DNA from: Cristatella mucedo
Taxonomy: Eukaryota > Bryozoa > Phylactolaemata > Cristatellidae
Assembly: GCA_009760855.2 (NCBI GenBank)
Contig: WPIO01000091.1
Span: forward strand, 434,001 to 498,000
DNA length: 64,000 nt
Direction of reading: 5' to 3'
Each line of letters starts with the position of its first letter. Position 1 is the first letter of the stretch. Position numbers and translations under genes: made by a program. The notes under the pieces are model-generated. The model saw only the letters and a list, made by a program, of their open reading frames with translations, ran no database searches and had not been told where the DNA came from. This document shows, piece after piece, positions 23,271 to 32,572 of the stretch.

Positions 23271-25800
23271 TAATATCCTATCAGTACTTTAGTTTTGCAC
23301 ACATACGTGCAGTCAATTGGTGACGGATTGCAGAAGATTGCTGTATTGGCATCATAATAATAATAAAGCATTTGATGTGGCGCCCTCACTGAACCCAGTC
23401 TCTTTGTAGGCAATTTACATTTGCTGCAAAGGAATGGGCCATCGGGGTTGATTGCAGTGAATTGACCTAGAGCTAGCTTTAATAACGGCATTTCCTGCGT
23501 ATACAAAAAATAGAGTATACCGGATTGAGAAATCTAAATGGGAGCATCACCCCTAAATTCACTAAGGCATCCAATCTTTTTGTAACAGACCGCTAGAGAT
23601 TCCCATATTTTCCCGGACCATTGCCGTCGATTTCTGTGCAGTGCTCTCGAATCTAAATTCACGATTGGTTGATGGTATGTGGTTGCAATTTGAATACAGT
23701 GTGCTGCAATACCCAAGAAAAGTTGGATCTTCTCTTAAGAGCTTTTTATTTCGTTGTATCAGACCGTCATTGATTGCCTTATTGTCCCTGGCCATTGCCG
23801 CTGATTGCCTTGCAGTGTCCACGATTGAAGGAGTACAATGGGAGGCAGTGCCTGCACGCACAATAAACTTTATGTGACATGAAAATAAATTGGGGCTGCC
23901 ATTAGCAAATTTCAATTCGTAACTGATTGCTCTTGAAGACAGGCTGTTGCCGTAGATTACCGTGCACTACCCTTGACTATATGTTCGTGGTTGTTTAAAA
24001 TGATGCGGTAGCAATTTTAAAGCAGTGTGCTGCAATACACAAAAAAAGTTGGAGCTTCTCTCAGCAACTGTCGGTCCATTTGTAAGGACCATTATGGATT
24101 GGCGTATTTACCCGGACCGTTGCCATTGATTGCCATCCATTGCTGTTGATTAAGCGCACATAATGGATGCAAATGATGCGTGCGTACAGTTAGATGTGAC
24201 GTGGTACGACGAGCTTCAGTTTCCCGAAGCCAATCTTGTCGATTTTCCACGGATTGCTGCATCGGCCCTGACCATGGCTGACGATTGCCGTGCATTGCTG
24301 ACAGTCAACGAGCAAAGCAGATTAAAAATGCCATGGTTTCACATTAGACGCAGCGAAAAGTTATATGCAATGACAATTAAAGGTTCGAGCAGCCAATTTC
24401 TTGTCGATTGGTCGGTAGTTGGGTATGGCCCCTTGACCATTGCTGTCGATTGCCATTCATTGCTCTCGATTGTACGTGGGAGATTGGTTGAGAGGATATG
24501 ATTGCACTTTTACCATAGTACGCTTTGACACTAAAGAAGTATTTTATCTTGGTCCAGCCACTTTCCAGTGATTTACGATAGACCATACTGGATTGCCGTC
24601 TTTGCAGGGGCCATTGCTGTCGTTTGTTATGAGTTGCCCGAAATTGAACGCACGGAGTGAGTTGAAAGTGTGTGATCGGCCGCAGTGAGATATAACGTGG
24701 AATAACAGTTGGACCTTCGTGCATCGGATTTCTCGTCGATTTTGACAAATAGTTGCGGTATTGGCCCCTACCATTGCTATTGATTGCCTTGCGTTGTTTA
24801 CAATTAATATGCAAATAGTCTAAAACCTTGTAGGCTTCATTTTTACGTCAATGAAATGTTAAATGCAATGACAATAGGAGCTTCACGCAGCCAATTTGGG
24901 GTCGATTTGCCACGGATTGTAGTGGATTGCTGCTTCGTGCCGATCTGTTGCCGTAGATTGCCATGCATTGCCCAAGAATGTACGAATGTAATTGGTTAAA
25001 AATGACGTGGTTTCCCTTTAAACCCGTTCGCTTTGTAAAATGCATTCGCAGTCGTAGTACTGAGAAACCAATTTTGGGGCATTTCGCATCGGATTGCTGT
25101 TTATTGTGGTATTGGCCTGGGCCATTGCTATCGATTTCAGTGCATTGCTGCAGAATAGTCGAGGCATATTATAATATAGAAATATATAGAAATATAGAAT
25201 ATTATAATAAAGTCGTGCGAGTGCACAACAACTGAAGATTAGAACGGCGTGCAATCATAACCAGAGCTTCTAGTCAAAGCGTTTTTGTCGCTTTGTAATG
25301 GATGGCATTATGGGACCGGGCCGCAGCAGTCGATTGCAGTGCATTGCATGAGAACGCGTACGAACAACGGAGTGTAAGTTGCATAGGTGCACTTTTAATT
25401 GAGTCTAGTCCTATATGCAACGTAAATTAGAGCTTCGCGTTGGTGATTTGAGGTTAATTTACAAGAATAAAGTGAATTGCGGTATTTTTACATGTCACTT
25501 CGGGTGATTTCCACTCATTGCCAGACCGGGCTTATGCATAATTTTGTACTTTAAGAAGATGCGAACACAAAATAGTGTGCTTTGCTATGCACTAAGCACT
25601 GGAAACCGTTTCAACCTATTTCTAGTTGTTTTGTCTAGTGGATGCTGCAGATTGGAGTGGACTGTGGTATTGGCCCGGTTTGTTGCAGTCTCTAGAGGCC
25701 GTGCCATTGCAAGTGAAGTTGTCTGAGTGCAACTGTCGTAGAGTACACTATCATATTCGATAAAAAAATTGAGCTTTTCGAACAGCATATTTTTTGTTGC
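23256..25800 (+). repeat. Inverted-repeat array, right arm (about 13 degenerate ~168-bp units)
   Basis: Cores like GACCATTGCTGTCGATTGCC start near 23,602, 23,793, 23,947, 24,117, 24,273, 24,438, 24,610, 24,771, 24,947, 25,121, 25,315, 25,500 and 25,680. The spacings are 154-194 bp, averaging a little under 175. The arm mirrors the left arm. Its outer end, TTGAGCTTTTCGAACAGCAT near 25,770-25,790, pairs with the left edge, and pairing is lost beyond about 25,800. No transposase is seen. Together the arms resemble a foldback-type DNA element or an inverted satellite block. Confidence 0.75.
23353..23432 (-). mobile_element. LINE-1 3' tail fragment
   Basis: About 80 bp: ATAATAATAATAAAG tail, then GGCGCCCTCACTGAACCCAG and the TTACATTTGCTGCAAAGG end. 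A severely 5'-truncated insertion inside the first unit of the right arm. Confidence 0.75.
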
Positions 25801-26189
25801 TTTTTGGAGGCATCATCTAAAAGTAGAAGCAATTAGTCATGTATTAACGGCATCATAGAAGGCTTTTGTATCGTGAACTGGTCATTAGGCTGTTAAGCTG
25901 GTTTGTACTGCGTACCAATCGACTAAGTTTAGAACGTAGGCACTGATCTGAAGTGGATCACTGATAACTAACAAGCACTATTCTTTGAACCTTAGGGAGA
26001 TTTCAATGAAAGGAGCTGAATATTCCAACTTCGAAGTTGATGCATCAGTCAGTACCGGTTCGACCGGTAATAATTAGCTAGCAGTCGAGTTGGTATACAT
26101 ACAATGAGGCATTCCCATAGCTCACGATGGCTCATCACTTTCGATGGCCATCGACGGCAATGTTCTCTCATTTTCGTCTGTGATCGTAG

Positions 26190-26474
26190 ACACTCGAAGC
26201 GCGAGCCGCAAAGTGCGAGGAGATGAAAGACAAGTTGCGACGTCAGAGGCGGAATCTGGAATGCCGCATCGCCCTTGTCACCCCATCGACGCAGGTCTCG
26301 GCCGCATGGAATCGTGACGAACTGCGGCTGGGAAGACAGAGGAGCCCTGCGACTAGATACCAAAACAGCGGTGGCGTAGATGGCAGCTCGGACAACGACG
26401 CGTCTAGTGACCTGGGTAATCCGCTTCGCGGCACACGCTGCACCGAGCCGAAGCGGAAGTCGAGCGAAAAGTAG
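26190..26474 (+). pseudogene. Orphan duplicate of the MXD terminal exon
   Basis: Same 285 bp as 31,539-31,823, with the same acceptor (GATCGTAG) and the same 94 codons and stop; I see no difference. It encodes the leucine zipper and C-terminal tail. It lies about 3.7 kb upstream of exon 1, and no copies of exons 1-4 are visible before it, so it cannot be the end of a normal MXD transcript here. It may be a partial tandem duplicate, a remnant of a second gene copy whose front was lost, or an assembly artefact. Back-splicing or inclusion in an upstream transcript is conceivable but unsupported. Confidence 0.8.
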
Positions 26475-27032
26475 CGCTCTAAGCGTCCTCGCCTTGTCGT
26501 TCAGCGACAATACCATTCACGTTCTTTAGATGACATAGACGTGATTAATGACTGAAGCAAAAGTCACAAGCGTGCGTCACTGTTCGGGTTGGAGAAAGAT
26601 GTCGTAGCACTGTTCAGGCTACTGCATTGATGGATGTGAACTAAGAGTCAGCTGGAGGGCTTGACATCCAAGTGGCAATACATGAAGCACAACGGTGGTT
26701 TGAATTGGGTGCATTACATTTGGCATAAAGCGCTCGATTCCACTGCTACGAGCAATGCACCGAGTCTTTTTTCGGAGGATTGTTGAGCATCTTTTAATTT
26801 GGGGCAACTTGGTACGTTTGTGTGTCTTATGTCGCCCGGTGCTTTGCTCCTTCAAAGCAAGTCGTTTTAGCAATCGTCGTTTAATGTTAGGTCATCTATT
26901 GCCTTTGATATAGGGCAATATCAATTTATATTTTATCAGTTTCTTCAAAGATTAAACAGCTCAGATAAAGGAAGGCGTATCATTAGCATCATTCGCCTTA
27001 TCAAATGTTCACATGCTCGGCCAATCTTGCAG

Positions 27033-27223
27033 TCAGACTGACTCAAAATGGCTTAATGTACGATGAAAAGCTGCTATCGTACTCTTTGACGGAACCTCGC
27101 CGCGTTCGGTATATCGGCTGCTTGCTGCTGGCACGCGATCGGGCTCGTGCTAACTCGCTTTGCTCGCTGCCTATCAATGAGTCATTCTGCACGCATTATC
27201 CAGATATTTATGACTCTTACTGA
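27033..27223 (+). pseudogene. Duplicate of the possible alternative MXD exon 6
   Basis: Copy A counterpart of 32,382-32,572. The open frame ending ...INESFCTHYPDI is kept, with three base differences: one silent and two changing Asp to Tyr near the end. Whether it is an exon at all is uncertain. Confidence 0.3.
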
Positions 27224-28324
27224 AGCCCACTCCGAGCCGCATCAAAGAGGTCACAAAAACCACGGGCAATTTATCGGGACTGTGGATATGGTAATGGTTT
27301 TGCAGCCGTAAATGGGATTCATTCGATGTAGGAGCGGAACATGATGTCTAACCTAGTGCTGCACAATCTTTTAAATCCTAACGAAACCTTTGCAGCATGA
27401 TTGGCACGGAGCTTTTAGCGTCGCCCAGATAATTGCTCGGACACGGGGGCAAGAAGAATGGTCAATACTTTAGCGACAAGTCGGACGACAAAGCACTCGC
27501 ATTCAATATCCTCATGTTTACAAAGTTCTCCGGAGGACGACCGGGGAGAGTTTACGGGCCCCCTGTCTGCGTGAGAATGCAGTAGGCCAGAAAGAATTCC
27601 CAGTCAGACCCAGCACGAAGCGGATGTGATCGTTGATGACGCGTTGGGACGTTTGGCAAGCAGGCGTCAGTCATGAATCTATTTAGTGCTTTCGACGAGC
27701 TAATCACACGAAGCCGGACATGTCATGTGAAAGGCAAAACTTGGCGCCACAAAATCCCCGGCGACTCTGAGGGAGTATTGCTTCAGCAAGCGATCTGTTT
27801 GGTCTGCTTCTATAGTCAACCTCTGGCCTAAAAGTTCAATAAAAAAAAGTGAAAGTTGTGAGGATTGACTAATTCAACGGCCTCATTAATTAAGTGGCAG
27901 AAGAGCCTGCGTAGCTATTCCTCCGCTTGCACGAGCAAAGGGAAATCATCAACTGCATAATTCGCACCTATGATTTCAATCGCAAAATGCGTCTAGTTTA
28001 CCCCTAGGGTAAAATCATTTACCCCGGTCTAAGCGGTGACAAGGAATTCAAAATCTCTTACTATTATGTGAATTGATGTCTTCGGATTCCTTGATATGGT
28101 GCAGGCACAATCTTCCATTCAGCCAAACGCTACACAGTGCAACACAGAACGCCGCCGCAAGCCCAGTGTGGCTTGCGTTTAACTTCTAAACTCCAGAAAC
28201 AGTTATCTAGCTCTCTTTGCCTTATTTTCCACCACACCACTTTCTAGCAGCACACATGCACTAGCGGGATTGCATTGCAATGTGTTATCGCCTTTAGAAT
28301 GTGCCCTAGTCGACAGGTAAAGAG

Positions 28325-28640
28325 TCGACGTCGTTTCCTAAGAATTGTGGAAGTGAGGTTCACAGATGGCAACCAGCACAGCTAAAGTGCCGGCAGACTT
28401 TAAATGGAAGGACGAAACGGCTAGTTTATTTTCCATACACGACCTGAGGGCAGAAGAAGGCTGTGTTTGTTTCGACTCACAGCACACTGACACTCAGATC
28501 GCCTACTTAGACCTGGTCCCTGTCGGGTTTCAGTCAGATGCCATTTTAGTACAATAGACAGTAACCAGTCGTCGCCCAGGGGCGCAGATTCATCGATGAA
28601 TGTAGCTTAAGCAGCAGTTAATGGTACCTTACAATTTGGC
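28325..28640 (-). mobile_element. LINE-2 3' fragment in duplication copy A
   Basis: Matches the minus-strand LINE-2 at 3,220-3,450: GAATTGTGGAAG, CAGCTAAAG and ACGACCTGAGGGCAG recur in order. The same fragment, longer, is in copy B at 34,315-34,690, so it was present before the duplication. Confidence 0.6.
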
Positions 28641-29269
28641 CGCTTCTGAGCTGACAGGGGACATACCCAACCTGTCGCCGAACCCTTCGTGCATTGTTCT
28701 CGTACAACACAATAATCTGGCGAGTGCCGAACTGCCGTTCGAGCCTATCGAAGTATGATAATGGATACTGACACGTGTCACATTTATTTCCGGGTATTTA
28801 GCTCCGCATAAAAGGGTTACTGTATTCATAAGTAGAATTAGTGCCGTTCCTTAACAATGCTGCTATATTACTGCGTGGGGGGACTCGGAGGCAGTGGCTT
28901 TGTCCATTTAGAGGCATGAGCAGCTGACCGACCAGGCTTCAGAGGGTGCTAGCGCAGCTAAAGGGGTAGCTTAAGCAACCAGCTTGCTGTGCGATCGCAG
29001 GAATCTCTACTGTGCATCTTGGAAAGATGCCAAACTCCATTGGAATAGAGGTCAAAAGGCCACCATTCGTAGTAGGCTTAGCGAAAGGTAGGCCCACTAA
29101 AAATATGCCTTAGCTTGTAATCGTAAGATTTACTTTCCAGGAAAATCAGGCAAGTAAAAACTTTAGGATTGTAGTTTTCTTCAAGAAAGAAGTAACTTAA
29201 AAGCTATTTAATGCGTGAGACCACATCTAATCGCACCATCAACCAGGACCGGCAAATCGCAATCGTTAT

Positions 29270-29374
29270 TTCCTAAGATTCTCCCTTTGCAGCAAATGTA
29301 AAGCACCTAGGAAGAGTAAGAGTTGTCTCAGGGCGCTTTAAAAAATACATTATTATTACTATTATTATTACTAC
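29270..29374 (+). mobile_element. LINE-1 3' tail fragment
   Basis: TGCAGCAAATGTAAAGCACC, then GGGCGCTTTAAAAAATACATT and (ATT)n. A tail-only insertion at the right edge of duplication copy A. Confidence 0.75.
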
Positions 29375-29413
29375 CCACAAGTTCAACTACTTTAGTGGTT
29401 CTTTTCTTTAAGT
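29375..29413. repeat. Direct repeat of ~40 bp flanking a LINE-1 fragment, left copy
   Basis: GTTCAACTACTTTAGTGGTT and the following CTTT-rich bases recur at 29,809-29,850, on the other side of the LINE-1 fragment 29,414-29,808. Confidence 0.75.
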
Positions 29414-29808
29414 CCTGCTCTTCGGGAACCCTTTGGAGATCGTGCATTTAGTTCGTATGCTCCCAAAGGCCGGAACTCACTCTCAATTTCCGTCAAGGCA
29501 TCCTCTGACTTGACCACATTAAAAAAAACTTAAAAACACACCTATTTAGGACAGCATTTAGTAGGTCCCTGTGATTCGTTGTTCGTGTGCTGATGCGTGC
29601 TGACACTGTGCATGCTGCCACTAACCACATTTGCATGCTTACCCTGTGCATTTCACCCCTAACCATGTTCATGTTGTTTATCATGCCTGATATTACTCAC
29701 AATTCAATCGCGTTTCCCTTTGCAGCAAATGTAAAGTGCCTAGGAAGAGATTGAGTTCTCTGAGGGCACTTTATCAAGTTCATTATTATTATTATTATTA
29801 TTATTATT
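29414..29808 (+). mobile_element. LINE-1 3' fragment with (ATT)n tail
   Basis: Starts in the C-terminal coding part (GATCGTGCATTTAGTTCGTA), runs through the 3' untranslated region and GTAAAGTGCCTAGGAAGAGA, and ends with a perfect (ATT)n tail at about 29,780-29,806. It is bounded by 40-bp direct repeats, either an unusually long target-site duplication or a local tandem duplication. Confidence 0.85.
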
Positions 29809-29850
29809 CACAGGTTCAACTACTTTAGTGGTTTCTTTTTCTTCAAGTCC
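29809..29850. repeat. Direct repeat of ~40 bp flanking a LINE-1 fragment, right copy
   Basis: Right partner of 29,375-29,413, differing at a few positions within the T-rich end. Confidence 0.75.
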
Positions 29851-29954
29851 AAATAAATACTGCAATATATTGTACTGGTTGATTTTTTAACATATCAGCA
29901 TCATAAGACTTAGGCTATCGCCGGAGTCCGCACCGGTTTTCGCAGCCAGTTCAA

Positions 29955-30155
29955 TTATCGGGAGGCGGGGCTACGATAATAAAGTGAGCACATCGCCATT
30001 GGTTAAACGAGTGGCGTCAACTCAATTGTGACCAATCGGTTGAACTTGCATTTGACTTAAGTAAGCCGGCGTGGTCCCAGGGCTGCAGCAGTGCATTCGG
30101 GTCGTGAGGGGCAAATTTCGGCAAACAAGTACAGGTGTGTCGCCGCGGTAGCCGG
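29955..30155 (+). promoter_or_regulatory. Predicted MXD promoter: GC box and two CCAAT boxes
   Basis: An Sp1-type GC box (GGGAGGCGGGGC) lies at 29,960-29,971. A reverse-orientation CCAAT box (ATTGG in GCCATTGGTT) is at 29,998-30,002, and a forward CCAAT (GACCAATCGG) at 30,032-30,036. They sit 120-200 bp before the first MXD codon, at the left edge of a CpG-rich island that runs to about 31,430, unlike the DNA around it. I see no TATA box in a suitable place. The start of transcription is not determined. Confidence 0.5.
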
Positions 30156-30234
30156 ATGCCGCTCGAAGACGTGGGCATGACGAACCTGCAGCACTTGCTT
30201 CTGGCTGCTGCCTGCATTGAAAGCAGGGCGAGCG
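30156..30234 (+). CDS. MXD exon 1 (Sin3-interaction domain)
   Basis: Encodes MPLEDVGMTNLQHLLLAAAC and IESRAS, ending in phase 1 before GTAAGC. The L-x-x-L-L-x-A-A-x-x-I-E pattern is that of the MAD SID amphipathic helix that binds the Sin3 PAH2 domain. Confidence 0.85.
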
Positions 30235-31823
30235 GTAAGCAGCCAGAGTCTCGGCTGGATTGCCAGGCAGCTAGTGGACCGGCGGGCGCCCGCCGGCGAT
30301 GCGTTTTGGAGGCGCTCTCGGCAGCCGCCGCGCAGCGGTAAGCGGCTTGATTTGTAGCGCAGGAGCACTGCTACGCGGCCGAGCGGCCGCGCTCCGCCGA
30401 GCCCGAGCCAGTCGACCAGGAGAAGTTAAGGTCGGATGCGGAAGGCTCAGCAAAAAGGCTGCCCGCGAAGAGGTGAGAGGACCCTGCGGCTGCTTGGGCG
30501 GCGTGCGCGAGCGAGCGAGCGGAGCTGCGAAGCAGTTCGCCAGGGGCACTCACGGTGGACGGCACGTTGTCACGGCCTGTCGAGGCCGCCACCCGGAAAC
30601 GCCGCCGGGCGCGCCGCTCCGGGCGGAGGCGGCCGCTGATACTGATTCCTGCCGACCTTTCGCTCTATGAGCCGCTACGGCTTAGAGCCGACGCACGACT
30701 GCCCGCCGCGATGGCGCCGCTGCGGCGGCTCGAGCGCGGAGCCGTCACGTGGCTTGCTTGCCGGGGCAGCGACGGCGGCCAGCGAAGCCACGCGACGGCG
30801 CAGCTGCTTGCTAGAACGCGTTCGTGCTGCGGCGGCAACGGCGGCGGCAGCGGCGGCACGCAACTAAATGCCGGCCAAACGTGCCCCAGCCGCGGTCGAT
30901 CTGGCACAGTTTCATCGTTGACGCTCTGCACCATTTTAGATCAACGCACAACGAGCTGGAGAAGCACAGGTAGGCAACGCCACCGCGGCAGCCCCCGCGC
31001 GGCCGGCCGGTCGGCGCTGCCGCCCGCCAGCCGCACCTGATCGCGGCAGGGGCGGCGGTTAGGGCGCTGGCTGCAGGCCCACGCACAGTACCGTATCGTA
31101 CTGTGCTGACGAATCGGTGCGGCTATGAGCGCTGGCGTGGCCGCGAAACGTCCGGCAATGCTTGGGCAAAGTCGCTGCAGTCTAGAAATGTGGGTGTTTG
31201 ATTGGGGGGGGGCGATAGGGCGAAATAGAGGCTACGGGAGCAGCGGCTGTGGCCTCGCTTTGCAGGCGAGCACAGCTGAAGGACGCCCTGGAGGAGCTGA
31301 AGGCAATCTTGCCACTAGGTCGGAGAGCGTCCAAGTATACGAGCATTGGCGTGATCACGCAGGCGTCTCTGTTCATTAAGGTAGTCTTCGCCGACGCGCC
31401 GCGAACTGGGCCGCAGTTGCGGGCGAGGGGATAAGTGACTTTCCGAAAGGCTCACCCCGCTGGCGTGGTCTGGCTAACTGCCATATTTTTCGATGGCCAT
31501 CGACGGCAATGCTCTCTCATTTTCGTCTGTGATCGTAGACACTCGAAGCGCGAGCCGCAAAGTGCGAGGAGATGAAAGACAAGTTGCGACGTCAGAGGCG
31601 GAATCTGGAATGCCGCATCGCCCTTGTCACCCCATCGACGCAGGTCTCGGCCGCATGGAATCGTGACGAACTGCGGCTGGGAAGACAGAGGAGCCCTGCG
31701 ACTAGATACCAAAACAGCGGTGGCGTAGATGGCAGCTCGGACAACGACGCGTCTAGTGACCTGGGTAATCCGCTTCGCGGCACACGCTGCACCGAGCCGA
31801 AGCGGAAGTCGAGCGAAAAGTAG
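30156..31823 (+). CDS. MXD/MAD family bHLH-leucine zipper repressor (Max dimerisation protein)
   Basis: Five exons join in phase to give 207 residues, inside the 206-228 typical of MXD1/3/4 and MXI1. Residues 8-24 (MTNLQHLLLAAACIESR) form the Sin3-interaction domain. Residues 66-113 form the bHLH, with E-box contacts H68, E72 and R76 and helix words LKDALEELKAILPLG. Residues 114-142 form a zipper with heptads L115, C122, L129, L136, then an acidic Ser/Asp stretch. The known role of the family is a nuclear heterodimer with Max that binds CACGTG E-boxes and recruits Sin3/HDAC against Myc. Introns are short (123, 467, 296, 158 bp) and the front is a CpG island. An in-frame stop at 30,105 makes the ATG at 30,156 the first; M8 (30,177) is also possible. 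An alternative last exon may exist at 32,382. Which MXD paralogue it is cannot be told. Confidence 0.88.
30358..30472 (+). CDS. MXD exon 2 (linker, EHxYA motif)
   Basis: Acceptor GATTTGTAG, donor GTGAGA, 115 bp, phase 1 to phase 2. It starts AQEHCYAAERPRSAEPEPVD, where EHCYA corresponds to the EHGYAS that follows the SID in vertebrate MXD proteins. The middle is acidic, the end basic (AKRLPAKR), leading into the basic region. Confidence 0.8.
30940..30969 (+). CDS. MXD exon 3 (30-bp microexon, basic region)
   Basis: Acceptor CATTTTAG, donor GTAGGC. The 30 bp complete Arg65, encode STHNELEKH and start Arg75. This is the RSTHNELEK signature of MAD proteins. The same small size is, from memory, kept in vertebrate MXI1/MXD genes. 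Confidence 0.85.
31266..31380 (+). CDS. MXD exon 4 (helix-loop-helix)
   Basis: Acceptor CTTTGCAG, 115 bp, ending in phase 0 at ATTAAG before GTAGTC. It encodes RAQLKDALEELKAILPLG, then the loop RRASKYTS and helix 2 IGVITQASLFIK. Compare RAHLRLCLEKLK..PLG...H.T...L..AK.HIK in vertebrate MXD proteins, which have the same length with no gap. Confidence 0.88.
31539..31823 (+). CDS. MXD terminal exon (leucine zipper and C-terminus)
   Basis: Acceptor GATCGTAG at 31,538, then 94 codons and TAG. TLEARAAKCEEMKDKLRRQR and RNLECRIAL align with [20 protein letters not shown]...LKWRLEQL of MAD zippers. The acidic patch DGSSDNDASSD parallels the Ser/Asp/Glu-rich tail of the family. It is identical to the orphan exon at 26,190-26,474. 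A usable donor, GTAATC, lies inside at 31,765. Confidence 0.82.
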   Translation, partial: TLEARAAKCEEMKDKLRRQRRNLECRIALVTPSTQVSAAWNRDELRLGRQRSPATRYQNSGGVDGSSDNDASSDLGNPLRGTRCTEPKRKSSEK

Positions 31824-32381
31824 CGCTCTAAGCGTCCTCGCCTTGTCGTTCAGCGACAATACCATTCACGTTCTTTAGATGACATAGACGTGATTAATGA
31901 CTGAAGCAAAAGTCACAAGCGTGCTTCACTGTTCGGGTTGGAGAAAGATGTCGTAGCACTGTTCAGGCTACTGCATTGATGGATGTGAACTAAAAGTCAG
32001 CTGGAGGGCTTGACATCCGAGCGGCTATACATGAAGCACAACGGTGGTTTGACTTGGGTGCATTACATTTGGCTTAAAGCGATCGACTCTACTGCCGCGA
32101 GCAATGCACTGAGTCTTGTTTCGGAGGATTGTTGAGCATCTTTTAATTTGGGGCAACTTGGTACGTTTGTGTGTCTTATGTCGCCCGGTGCTTTGCTCCT
32201 TCAAAGCAAGTCGTTTTAGCAATCGTCGTTTAATGTTAGGTCATCTATTGCCTTTGATATAGGGCAATATCAATTTATATTTTATCAGTTTCTTCAAAGA
32301 TTAAACAGCTCAGATAAAGGAAGGCGTATCATTAGCATCATTCGCCTTATCAAATGTTCACATGCTCGGCCAATCTTGCAG

Positions 32382-32572
32382 TCAGACTGACTCAAAATGG
32401 CTTAATGTACGATGAAAAGCTGCTATCGTACTCTTTGACGGAACCTCGCCGCGTTCGGTATATCGGCTGCTTGCTGCTGGCACGCGATCGGGCTCGTGCT
32501 AACTCGCTTTGCTCGCTGCCAATCAATGAGTCATTCTGCACGCATTATCCAGATATTGATGACTCTGACTGA
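32382..32572 (+). CDS. Possible alternative last exon of MXD
   Basis: A strong acceptor (CCAATCTTGCAG, ending 32,381) opens a frame of 62 codons plus stop: RLTQNGLMYDEKLLSYSL ... SLPINESFCTHYPDIDDSD. The internal donor at 31,765 in the previous exon (CTGG|GTAATC) is phase 1 and this acceptor completes the codon in phase, giving a 251-residue isoform. The frame is kept in duplication copy A. Vertebrate MXD genes do have one more exon after the zipper exon, but I see no clear sequence similarity to it. Confidence 0.3.

Larger units (their letters stand above)
26141..29265 (+). repeat. Segmental duplication, copy A (MXD terminal exon and 3' flank)
   Basis: Matches 31,490-35,345 (copy B) in the same orientation at an offset of 5,349 bp. 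Homology starts abruptly inside what is intron 4 of the MXD gene in copy B. Identity is patchy: essentially perfect from 26,141 to about 26,580, lower to about 26,770, near perfect to 27,230, lower, near perfect again 27,420-27,780, then loose. Copy A lacks the sense LINE-2 fragment found in copy B. The right edge is cut by LINE-1 pieces at 29,270. Confidence 0.9.

Noticed and set aside
20540-25800. A CRISPR-like repeat array
   Set aside because: Units are ~168 bp, diverged throughout and inverted between arms; there is no short identical repeat with unique spacers, and the DNA is from an animal.
26619-26873. Minus-strand frame of 84 residues, repeated in shorter form at 32,222-32,025
   Set aside because: It spans the diverged part of the duplication, is not kept at the same length in both copies and resembles no family.
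30271-31086. Several 60-160-residue frames on both strands in the CpG-rich block
   Set aside because: High GC removes stop codons by chance. The true MXD exons lie in other frames, supported by motifs and splice phases.
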